Below the pieces are notes generated by a model. That model worked only from the letters and a program-made list of their open reading frames with translations, did not search any database and had not been told where the DNA came from. A stretch of DNA of 64,000 bases from Methylobacterium sp. J-070 (lineage in GTDB: Bacteria > Pseudomonadota > Alphaproteobacteria > Rhizobiales > Beijerinckiaceae): assembly GCF_022829385.1 (NCBI RefSeq), contig NZ_JAKSXX010000290.1, positions 236,952-300,951 of the forward strand, read 5' to 3'. Position 1 is the first letter of the stretch; every line of letters begins with the position of its first letter. The position numbers and the translations under genes were made by a program. This document shows positions 37,696 to 45,209 of the stretch, piece after piece.

Positions 37696-37797
37696 GTAGG
37701 CCGGCAAATGATGTGGTTCGCCGTTTAGGGGCGGGTTTGATAGCTTCTCACCATCACAGCTTCGAGGCCGTGCTGGGTTTCCGGTAGGCCAGCTCGC

Positions 37798-39825
37798 TTA
37801 GCGGGGATCGTACTTGCAGCGGCGCTTAGAGGCGGCCTTCCGCCGGGCAGGCGGGAGCGGCGGCGAGCGGGTGACCTCCACCATGGGTGCCACTTCGTCT
37901 TCGACCTGCATGCCCATGGGGGACTGCGCACCCGGCTCGAACGTCCGGCGCCCCTTGACCCACCGGGTCCAGGACGAGTTGCAGACCCGCCGGGCGTCCT
38001 CGTCCGACAGCAGCTTCGCCGACTTGCCGACGACGAAAAGCTGCGGGTTGCCGCCCTCGTCGCCCTCGGGCCAGAACTCGACGATCCTGAAGCCCTGCTC
38101 GATGAGGCGGGCGGCGATGCTGTCCGGCCTCTCGTTCACCCAGTCCGGGCTTGCCTGGACTTGGCAGAACCGCCCTTTCAGCGACCCGATACCGCCCGTT
38201 TTCGCCCGGTTGGAGCCGATGACGACCGCCCGGCCCCAGGCTTTCATCTCGTTCTCCCCCTTAGCGGGAGTGGGATTTGCAGTAGTTTTGTCCCCCTCCT
38301 CGTCTTCGGCCACGGCCACCGGCTTGGCAGGGTTGCCAGACGCCTTCCGCATCCCGCTGCCGCGCAGCTCGGCCGGGTCGATCACGACCGGGCCGGGCGG
38401 CAGCGTGCCGGCGGCGCGGGCGTTGCGGAACAGCACGCCGCCGCTGAGCTCGTCGAGCTCGTGCAGGACGCACTCGATGGCGTTCCGGGCCAGCAGGAGG
38501 AACTCGGGCGAGAACTTGCCGTAGAGGTGGTTGATGCTCTTCTCGCGGTGCCCCATCCACATCTTGCGCTGCTCCTCCACGACGAAGGGGACGCCGTAGC
38601 GGACGTAGGCCTCGCGCAGGATCGTGGAACCGAAGTCGCGCACGCTCGACGGGATGAAGTCCGGGCCCAGGTTGAGCCGGGCGCCGGCGGCCTTGAACCG
38701 CGCGCGCAGGTCGACGACCTCCTCGCCGACCCAGACGCCGTCGCCCCAGCACTCGATCTCGGCGAGCAGCGAGGGCGGCAGGGGCAGCGAGGGACGGTAC
38801 TTGGTCGGCTCCTGCGCCCGACCCTTCGGGTTGAGGTGGTAGACGCCCTTGCGCAGGTCGATCTGCGCCGCCGTGGCCGCGGCGGCGGCGTCGGCCCGGG
38901 AGACGAAGGCGAGCGCCAGGAGGAACCACCTCCGCAGGTTCTCGTCGTCCTTGACGAGCCTGAGGAAGGCGGCGTGCTCCTCCACGGAGGCATGCCAGTT
39001 CCGCGCCTCGGGCTCCGGGGCGCCGAGGACGTCGGCGACGTGCTCCTTGCTGCTGATGATGGGCGGGCGCGTCACCGCGCACAGCCGGTTGCGGTCGTCG
39101 TCCTCGTCGCAGGCCCAGTTGATCGCGCTCTTGATCAGGATCATCACGTTCGAGACCGTGCCGACCTGCATCACCCGGCCGGACACGCCGCCCGCGAGCT
39201 CGTTGATGAGCTTCTTCTGCTTGCCCTTGGAGAACTCGCCCACCGTCACCCCGGGCAGCACCCTTTCGAGGCCACGGAGGGCCGACCCCGAGGTGGTCGC
39301 CCAGCTCTTGTTCCTCTTGGGGTCGCTCAGGAGGTAGAGCTCGACGACGACGTCGACCGGCAGGTCGTCCTCGCGCATGAACGGCTCGGCGACCTCCCCG
39401 CCGAGCTCCTCGGCGACGCGGATCGCGATCATCGCCCTCGCCACCAACTCGTCGTCGGTGCCGAGGCTGACCTTGTTGTCGTAGCCTCGCTCCGAATCGT
39501 ACTTGGCGACGTAGAGGTTGTGGGAATTTCCCGGCTTCTTCAGCTTGTAGCCCTCGATGACGAACGTGCCGCCGATCCTCTCCGCGGCCTCGCCCATCGC
39601 GACGAGCCCGCGGATGATGGCCTCGTGCGGCTTCCGGGCGGCGTTCTTGCGCGGCTTCCTCAGCGCATTCCGGACGGAAGGCGGCGCAGCCTCTCGGCGG
39701 CCCTTCGAAGCACGTCGTCCGTCAGTCGCCCTGAAGCGCCGGGTGGACTTTCCGACGCGGGGGGCGCCGGGGTCGACGTCGTCGTTCTCGGCCGCGTTGT
39801 CGGCGGCCCTGCTCTTTCTGGACAT
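37798..39825 (-). CDS. int: tyrosine recombinase (integrase) with long C-terminal extension
   Basis: A 675-residue site-specific recombinase that should integrate and excise the island. Catalytic residues by motif are R310 (FVSRADAA), K342, R396 (SSVRDFGST), H426 (WMGHREKS) and nucleophile Y435 (NHLYGKFS). The histidine usually found two residues before the second arginine is replaced by Ser. About 225 residues follow the catalytic domain, with a Pro/Lys-rich linker and then WGRAVVIGSNRAKTGGIG; this part is unlike ordinary integrases. Its 5' end overlaps the excisionase-like gene by 166 bases. Confidence 0.85.
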   Translation of the reverse strand: MSRKSRAADNAAENDDVDPGAPRVGKSTRRFRATDGRRASKGRREAAPPSVRNALRKPRKNAARKPHEAIIRGLVAMGEAAERIGGTFVIEGYKLKKPGNSHNLYVAKYDSERGYDNKVSLGTDDELVARAMIAIRVAEELGGEVAEPFMREDDLPVDVVVELYLLSDPKRNKSWATTSGSALRGLERVLPGVTVGEFSKGKQKKLINELAGGVSGRVMQVGTVSNVMILIKSAINWACDEDDDRNRLCAVTRPPIISSKEHVADVLGAPEPEARNWHASVEEHAAFLRLVKDDENLRRWFLLALAFVSRADAAAAATAAQIDLRKGVYHLNPKGRAQEPTKYRPSLPLPPSLLAEIECWGDGVWVGEEVVDLRARFKAAGARLNLGPDFIPSSVRDFGSTILREAYVRYGVPFVVEEQRKMWMGHREKSINHLYGKFSPEFLLLARNAIECVLHELDELSGGVLFRNARAAGTLPPGPVVIDPAELRGSGMRKASGNPAKPVAVAEDEEGDKTTANPTPAKGENEMKAWGRAVVIGSNRAKTGGIGSLKGRFCQVQASPDWVNERPDSIAARLIEQGFRIVEFWPEGDEGGNPQLFVVGKSAKLLSDEDARRVCNSSWTRWVKGRRTFEPGAQSPMGMQVEDEVAPMVEVTRSPPLPPARRKAASKRRCKYDPR

Positions 39826-40070
39826 GGTTCCACGTACCCTTCTGTAAGGATGGCCTGAACGTAGCGCTCAAGCTCGTCTCTGCGGTATATAATCCTACGC
39901 TTCCGCCGTAGGTATCCTATGCGGCGCTCCTGCCTGGCACGCCGCAACTGCTTGTCCTCAAGCACGTCGCCGTAGACCTCGTAGGCCTCCGTCTCCGTGA
40001 TCAAGTCGCCCATCGAGATGGGTGCCGCGGTGGCCTGGGCTTGGCCTTCGGTCGGTCCAGGCCCGGTCAT
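39660..40070 (-). CDS. excisionase-like DNA-binding protein
   Basis: A 136-residue protein from the ATG at 40070 (preceded by a G-rich GGATGGGGGCG). The core (LITETEAYEVYGDVL, then QERRIGYLRRKRRIIYRRDEL) has the winged-helix pattern of Xis/MerR-like excisionases, in which a basic recognition helix is followed by a beta wing and a short helix. The C-terminal part is Pro/Thr-rich and overlaps the int start in another frame. It is likely the directionality factor for int. An ATG at 40013 is an alternative start. Confidence 0.65.
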   Translation of the reverse strand: MTGPGPTEGQAQATAAPISMGDLITETEAYEVYGDVLEDKQLRRARQERRIGYLRRKRRIIYRRDELERYVQAILTEGYVEPCPERAGPPTTRPRTTTSTPAPPASESPPGASGRLTDDVLRRAAERLRRLPSGMR

Positions 40071-40242
40071 CCGGCGCCCCCATCCAGACTCCAATCGGGG
40101 CGCCGTGCAAGAGCGCATCGACCTCGTCGAGGGCGCGAATCGGTCCGGGAGGGCCGTCGCGCGGCCCTCAGCGACCGGTTCGAACGAAGCGCCGAAAACC
40201 GGCAAAACGGCCTGTTTGGGCCGGGCCCGAACCGGCCCGCGA

Positions 40243-40412
40243 CGGGCTTCCGGACCGGCTCGGCGGATCCGTCCGGGCCGGTCGGAAGCCCGGTTCGGTG
40301 TCGTCGCCGCAGCTCAAGGATCTCATGATTGATCCTTGCGGCAATCCTAGGACGTGGCACGGGAACACCAGGATCAGGATTTTGATCCTGACAGGATTGG
40401 CGCGACAATCCT
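40243..40412. repeat. cluster of inverted repeats upstream of xis-int
   Basis: A stem of about 15 bp (CGGGCTTCCGGACCGG at 40243-40258 against CCGGTCGGAAGCCCG at 40277-40291, one bulge), a second hairpin TCAGGAT/ATCCTGA (40374-40380 and 40385-40391), and three copies of CAATCCT (40342-40348 and 40406-40412 direct; 40393-40399 inverted). They lie in the 580-base non-coding gap before xis and could be operators or recombinase arm sites. Confidence 0.45.
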
Positions 40413-40652
40413 TGCTCTTGAACCACCCCGCCCGGTACGTTCGCGAGGCCGTCAAACCCGGCGTTCCGCCGCGAGCATGCCGGTCGGCGACCGCGGCGGG
40501 GTCGGGTCCGAACGCTGGTCGGGACCGCGCGAGGCGACGGGTCTCGAAGTCGCTCGGCGACCGGGTTTCGAGGGTCGAAACCACGCCCCTGCGACCTACG
40601 ATCGCAGGGGTCGGTTCGCCTGGGGATCGCGCCGCGGGCGGGCTTGAGGGGC

Positions 40653-40883
40653 CTAGCGATTCGCATCGCAGCCTCCATCGGGCTTGTCGGTGCCGCGCAG
40701 GTAGACGACGTTGCCGGGCCCGCGGCGCGGTCGCGAGCGCAGGGCTCGCCGCTCGGCCTCGACCATCACTTCGGCCGCGACGGCCAGCCGGGCTCGCTCG
40801 ATGGCGCTGTCGTAGACGGCCCCGCCCAGTTCGCGCTCCACCTCGGCGAGGGTCTGGAGCAGGCACAGGATGCGCTCATCCAT
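40653..40883 (-). CDS. small helical protein coupled to the AAA+ protease gene
   Basis: A 76-residue protein, MDERILCLLQTLAEVEREL then an alanine/glutamate-rich helix (VAAEVMVEAERRALRSRP) and a basic tail. Its ATG lies 8 bases inside the end of the upstream AAA+ protease gene, so the two are translationally coupled. It is probably a partner or adaptor; no family recognised. Confidence 0.6.
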   Translation of the reverse strand: MDERILCLLQTLAEVERELGGAVYDSAIERARLAVAAEVMVEAERRALRSRPRRGPGNVVYLRGTDKPDGGCDANR

Positions 40884-42843
40884 GGCACGCCTCCTGACCG
40901 TCGAGGGCGGCCTGGGCTCGGTCGTGGGCCGCCATGAGGCGCATGAAGTCGCCGCCATCGACGACCCGCTCGGTCAGGAGCAGGCGGGCCAACGCCTCTA
41001 CGAGGTTTCGCCGGTCACGAACGTGTCCCGATGCGGCGACGTAGGCCCGTTGCAGGTCACGCCCCACCGATGCCCGGAGTTCGGGATCGCCCTCCAGGAG
41101 GGTGGCCGCCCGCTCCATCGGCGCTCGATGGACCAAAGTGCCGCCGAGGCCGAACGACACACGGGCGGAAGCTGCGATGCCGGTGGCGTGGGCCAGGTCA
41201 TCATGCGCCCCGGTCGAGACGCCCAAGCCGAACGCTTCCTCGGCGGCCCTGCCGGCGAGGGCGGAGACGACGAGCGCTTGCAGGCCGTCCTTTCCAAGCG
41301 TCTGAGCATCGCCGGGGGCGATAACCGTCGAGCCCCCGCGTCGGCCCGACGCGACGATGCTGACCTTCCTGACCTGCCCGCCGAAAGCATGAGCGACGAC
41401 CCCGTGCGCCGCTTCGTGCACCGCGCATCGCCAGAGATCGTCCGCGCTCCGGTCGTCGGGTGGCAGCACCTCGTCGAGCAGGTCGTCGAGCGTCATGGAT
41501 CGGCCCGCGACCCGCGCCGATCTGCGCGCCCCCCTCACCCACGCGGTCACGTCCGCCCCTGTTCCGCCGAGGCCGGCCAAGGCCGCTCTCGCCAGGTCGG
41601 CCTCGGCGAGGTCTTCGCCCAGGTGCTGTCTCAAGATGCCTTCGAGGGCGGATGCGTCCGGCCGGGGCACGCTGATCACCCTGCCGAAGCGTCCCGGGCG
41701 CAGGAGGGCGGGATCGAGCCTGCGGGGATGGTTGGTGGCGCCGATCAGGATGACCCGCTCGCCTGCGGCGGCGGTGGCCTCCACCTCCCGCAAATAGGCC
41801 TGCTGCATCGGCTTCCAGTACGAGCCGGTGCGGTCGTCCTCCCCGCCCTCGCGGCTGGGCAACGCGTCCAGCTCATCGCAGAAGAGGATGACCCCTCTTC
41901 CTTCCCGGCCTCGCGCGCGGGCACCGGCGAACGCCTCGACCAGGGCCGCGATGGTCTTGTCGAGGTACGAGCTGCCCTCGAACCACGCCGCCACCGAGGT
42001 CTCCCGAAATTCGAGCCCGAGGCTGAGGGCCAGGCTGTGCGCCAGGCTGGTCTTGCCCGTCCCGGGGTCACCGGCCCAAACGGAGCACTTGTCAGCCTCG
42101 CGCCAGAACAATTCGGGCCGCATCGTGTGAAAGTCGTCGACGAGGCGGCGCGCCCACCCGCCGGGCTCGCCCATGCCGTGGAGGTTATGCACCAGAGGGA
42201 CCTCCCTCAGGGGCGCGGACGACGCGCGTGCGGCGAGCGTCCGCTGCAGGCGCTTGACGCAGCCGGTCGCCCCGCCGGCCCCCGACCGCAGGGCCAACGC
42301 CAACTCGGGCAGGTCCAGGCCCTCGACGGAGGTTGGCAACTTCCGAGGCGTCCGCCCCGTCAGGGCGCGGATTGCAGCTGCGACCAGCGCCGCCGTGGGC
42401 CGCCCCGTCCTGAGGCGGAGGTCCGCGGCGGCGATGAAGGCCGGCGGCACGTGGGCCTCCGGGGCGTGGCAGATCACTGCCACACGCTGGCCCGCGGCGA
42501 CGGCCTCGACCAGCTCCGCGGCGCCATCCGTCGGCTTCCGCCGGGCCTGGTAGGACCCGTCACGCCCCTCAATGAGCCCCCACTTGGCTATTTGCGCGAG
42601 GGCGCGTCGCAGATGCGGCACCCACGCAGCGGAGGGCGCCTCGACCAACACGGCAAGACCGCGCTCGCTGGTGACGCGGTGCCGGATCTCGGGCGTCATC
42701 GCCTCCTCCAGGAGGAGGCTTGCAAGAAGGGTAAGGCTGGATCCGGCCCGCCGGAGCGCGGTACCCGCGCGTTCCTGGTCGACGCCCAGGTACTCTTCGG
42801 TGGGCACGTCGTCGACAAGCGGCTTCTTGAGACTTCTGACCAT
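40876..42843 (-). CDS. soluble AAA+ ATPase with M41 (FtsH-like) zinc-protease domain
   Basis: A 655-residue protein. Residues 1-240 are a domain I do not recognise, with no transmembrane segment. The AAA+ module has Walker A GDPGTGKT (258-265), Walker B ILFCDELD (319-326), sensor GATN (368-371) and arginines in RPGRFGR (382-388). The M41-like domain has the zinc motif HEAAH (476-480) and the FtsH-like third-ligand region STGAHDDLAHAT. All catalytic residues appear intact. FtsH is normally membrane-anchored; this protein is not. The ATG at 42843 follows a GGAGG; a GTG four codons earlier is part of that site. Confidence 0.85.
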   Translation of the reverse strand: MVRSLKKPLVDDVPTEEYLGVDQERAGTALRRAGSSLTLLASLLLEEAMTPEIRHRVTSERGLAVLVEAPSAAWVPHLRRALAQIAKWGLIEGRDGSYQARRKPTDGAAELVEAVAAGQRVAVICHAPEAHVPPAFIAAADLRLRTGRPTAALVAAAIRALTGRTPRKLPTSVEGLDLPELALALRSGAGGATGCVKRLQRTLAARASSAPLREVPLVHNLHGMGEPGGWARRLVDDFHTMRPELFWREADKCSVWAGDPGTGKTSLAHSLALSLGLEFRETSVAAWFEGSSYLDKTIAALVEAFAGARARGREGRGVILFCDELDALPSREGGEDDRTGSYWKPMQQAYLREVEATAAAGERVILIGATNHPRRLDPALLRPGRFGRVISVPRPDASALEGILRQHLGEDLAEADLARAALAGLGGTGADVTAWVRGARRSARVAGRSMTLDDLLDEVLPPDDRSADDLWRCAVHEAAHGVVAHAFGGQVRKVSIVASGRRGGSTVIAPGDAQTLGKDGLQALVVSALAGRAAEEAFGLGVSTGAHDDLAHATGIAASARVSFGLGGTLVHRAPMERAATLLEGDPELRASVGRDLQRAYVAASGHVRDRRNLVEALARLLLTERVVDGGDFMRLMAAHDRAQAALDGQEACHG

Positions 42844-43633
42844 AGCTGCCTCCACGCAGGGGCAGCCGGCCGCGCTCCATGGCGGCGGGTCAGCCCTCAG
42901 CGGGTGTCGGGAAGGCGCGTGAGCGCCCGTGACGGGTCGCGGCCAGGGAAGACCCTGGCCGGGATGGCAGCCGATTTTCGGAGGGTGGTCGTCATCGGGA
43001 GCAAACCTTCAAAGGCCTCCCGGTCACGCGTGCAGGGACGCGCGGCTATCCGCGGGAGGAGGAATCGGCGTGGGCCGGTGCGGGGATCCCCGCCCGGTTC
43101 GCCGTGGATTTCGTCGGTGCGAACATGGGTTCTTAAGTGCCGATAAAGACGCGGTAGCGCAAGTCGTCCCGTGACGAGACTGCGTCTTCCACAGAAACAT
43201 GGTTAATTAGACTTGGATGGCCATCGAAGGCTTGCGCCTGGGTCCTCTCAGCCGACGCGCTGGAAGCTTAGGTCAGACACGCCAGCGTCGCGTTAGCGAC
43301 CGCCCGCCTCGACCTGACCGAACGAAGGTCGACAGCGACGAGCGCATTGGGAGCGGCGCCAGCGAGCAGCGGCGCGAACATAAGGCAGCCATCGATGATC
43401 CCGACGAAAGGCGCGCCTACTGCGGCCTCGGCGAGCTTCGTCGGGCCGCAGATGTCGCCGTCGGCATCAACGAGGCAGCGGTACCCTGGCCGGAACAGGT
43501 CGGCCGCGCCGCGGAAATAAGCACCCTGACCGCGGAGGTCAGCGGCAGCTTTTTTCGATCCAGGGCTACGGGCGCGGTGACCAACCCGATCGTCACGGCA
43601 TGGGGAACGAGACCGAAAACGGGTGGTCTGGCC
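42844..43633. other. non-coding or degenerate stretch with palindromes
   Basis: Nothing here is a confident gene. Near the left end is a perfect 8-bp hairpin GGCCAGGG/CCCTGGCC (42941-42948 and 42953-42960, 4-base loop), and GCGGGGATCCCCGC (43080-43093) is a 14-base palindrome; both are in the leader of the AAA+ protease gene. From about 43,640 down to a stop at 43,268 the minus strand is open without a start codon, and the plus strand is also open at 43217-43648. It may be a remnant of a displaced gene. Confidence 0.4.
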
Positions 43634-44029
43634 TTACGCGTCCAATGACCCGTCCGTTCGGTCGAGCGTCCATCGGTTCCCCGCGCGATGCAAAAGCCCC
43701 GCCTCGCTCAGCGCCGCGACGGCCGCGTCCGTCGCCCCGAGAGTGTTGCCCGCCCTGATCGACCCACCTCTGAGATCGCTTACCTTGATCCCTCCGGGAC
43801 CTGCTTTCCCAAGCAGTTCGAGCACCGTCCTCGTTGCCGCCCCGACCTTCCGGGCCGCGGGCATCTCGGTCTCCATCCGCTGTTCGGGCGCCTCAAGATC
43901 ACCTGAGGCGAGGTAGGCCTGGGCAGCTTTCGTTATGAAGTCGCTGACGAAGACATCCTGGTCGAGCGCGGCAACCCGCACGGCTTTAAGGACATCCGCC
44001 GGGAGGTAAATCGTAACCCGCGCAGTCAC
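43634..44029 (-). CDS. ribbon-helix-helix transcriptional regulator
   Basis: A 131-residue protein. The N-terminus VTIYLPADVLKAVRVAAL followed by DQDVFVSDFITKAAQAYL is a ribbon-helix-helix (CopG/Arc-like) DNA-binding unit. Residues 60-125 resemble a winged helix (TVLELLGKAGPGGIKVSDL and AALSEAGLLHRAGNRWTL). One CGTCAAAACG repeat lies 38 bases upstream of its ATG, which suggests autoregulation. It is downstream of the Qat operon on the same strand. Confidence 0.75.
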   Translation of the reverse strand: MTARVTIYLPADVLKAVRVAALDQDVFVSDFITKAAQAYLASGDLEAPEQRMETEMPAARKVGAATRTVLELLGKAGPGGIKVSDLRGGSIRAGNTLGATDAAVAALSEAGLLHRAGNRWTLDRTDGSLDA

Positions 44030-44066
44030 GTAACCCCTCGCAATCCAGGATCCGCAGCAATCGTAG

Positions 44067-44431
44067 CGTCAAAACGTTAAGCGCACGTCGGCGCAGAAAA
44101 CGTCAAAACGCTTTGGCGCTTTGGTGACACCGTCGTGCTCCGGTACCAAGGGCGGGATACTGGGTACTCCCGGAAAGCCATCGTCATCGATCCGTCTGGG
44201 AAGGCGCACTCTTCGCCAAGGGCCATCGAACCGCCTCATCGAGGTCAGGCAGCAGGGCGAACCCATACGCTCTGCGACCGAAAACTTGGATGCCGTCATC
44301 GCATTTAAAACCGACACTAAAACGTCAACCGACGCGCCGCATGGTGGCAGCAGTGGAATCGTTTTGACGTTAAAACGTCGATCTGCGCTGCATGGAATTC
44401 CCGGACGCTAGAACGTTCTGACGTCAAAACG
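44067..44431. repeat. four CGTCAAAACG repeats in the gap between qatD and the RHH gene
   Basis: Copies of CGTCAAAACG at 44067-44076, 44101-44110 and 44422-44431 on the plus strand, and at 44360-44369 inverted (CGTTTTGACG). An additional half-like AAAACGTCAA lies near 44320, and TTAAAACGTC extends the inverted copy into a palindrome. The gap 44030-44477 has no convincing gene and is AT-rich for this genome. The sites are good candidates for RHH operators; iterons are the other possibility. Confidence 0.65.
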
Positions 44432-44477
44432 TCTAACTGTGCCGGGCGCTACGGTTGAGGCTTTCGAAGGCTCGCCA

Positions 44478-45209
44478 TCAGGAAACGAGGCGACGCAAGT
44501 TGGACGTCATCACGGTCGCGACGGCTTGCTTAGGCTCGCCCCAAAGCTCTGCCAAAGCCGGCACGACGTTCTCGGCGTCCCAAGGGGAGAGGGGGTTGCC
44601 GTCGGCTTGGCCGAACGGGCCGTCGGTCTCGGGCAGGACCCGGTCCCTCGGCATGAGCGACGCCAGCGTCCGGCCGTTCCGGGAGGCCAGCATGGCAGGC
44701 CCGACGCTGAACCAGCATCCAAGACCGGCTGCGCGACCGAGTTCCTTGAGCGAGCCTGAGAACCAGTGCAGCACGGGCGTGCCCATCGCGGCCGCACCGG
44801 CGATCTCGATTTCGTCGAGGACCTGTGACGCCGCCATCCGGGAGTGGAGGCTGACGATCCTGCCACCCTGGCTGGCACAGGCACCGAGGATCCTACGCAG
44901 GACCTCGCGCTGAAGCTCCATCGACGGGCGATGGTCCGGTGAGCCGTCGAGGCCGACCTCCCCGACGTATCGGGTCCTGGCCAGCGTCGCGCAGACGAGC
45001 CCGACCTCGTGGTGCCGCTCCTTCACCAGCTCGGGATGGAGACCGACCGCGACACGTATGCGGGCGACTTCGCTGACGTAGCGCAGGTTACCCTCGAACG
45101 CTTTCGGGGTCGTCGTCACGGCGAGGACGTAGGTCCCGCGCCTGGCCACCTCCGCGATGACCTCGGCCGGTTTCGCGTACAGGTCGAGGTGGCAGTGGAA
45201 GTCGATCAA
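44478..45209 (-). CDS. qatD: Qat system TatD-like nuclease QatD
   Basis: TatD-family metal-dependent hydrolase, 243 residues, the fourth component of the Qat anti-phage system. It has the HxH motif at the start (MIDFHCHLDLY), VAVGLHPELV, the Glu in YVGEVGLD, the His in VSLHSRMAA and the Asp in LPETDGPFG, so the metal site looks complete. The start is a TTG at 45209 whose codon overlaps the qatC stop. A much longer in-frame ORF upstream only reads qatC in the wrong frame. Confidence 0.88.
   Translation of the reverse strand: MIDFHCHLDLYAKPAEVIAEVARRGTYVLAVTTTPKAFEGNLRYVSEVARIRVAVGLHPELVKERHHEVGLVCATLARTRYVGEVGLDGSPDHRPSMELQREVLRRILGACASQGGRIVSLHSRMAASQVLDEIEIAGAAAMGTPVLHWFSGSLKELGRAAGLGCWFSVGPAMLASRNGRTLASLMPRDRVLPETDGPFGQADGNPLSPWDAENVVPALAELWGEPKQAVATVMTSNLRRLVS

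Noticed and set aside
37660..37800. tRNA-borne attachment site next to the integrase
   Set aside because: No tRNA cloverleaf can be drawn here; the flanking sequence is comEC.
40870..43146. 758-residue plus-strand frame opposite the AAA+ protease
   Set aside because: Antisense to a gene with intact ATPase and protease motifs; no domain of its own.
43217..43648. 143-residue plus-strand frame
   Set aside because: Composition is Arg/Glu/Ala-rich with no recognisable motif, and it competes with an open minus strand. Kept only as an unexplained interval.
44069..44411. Small frames on both strands within the CGTCAAAACG repeat gap
   Set aside because: They run through the repeat copies, have no family match and lack ribosome-binding sites. 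The repeats explain the interval better.
44067..44431. CRISPR-like array
   Set aside because: The repeats are 10 bases, unevenly spaced and in mixed orientation, with no cas genes, so this is not CRISPR.
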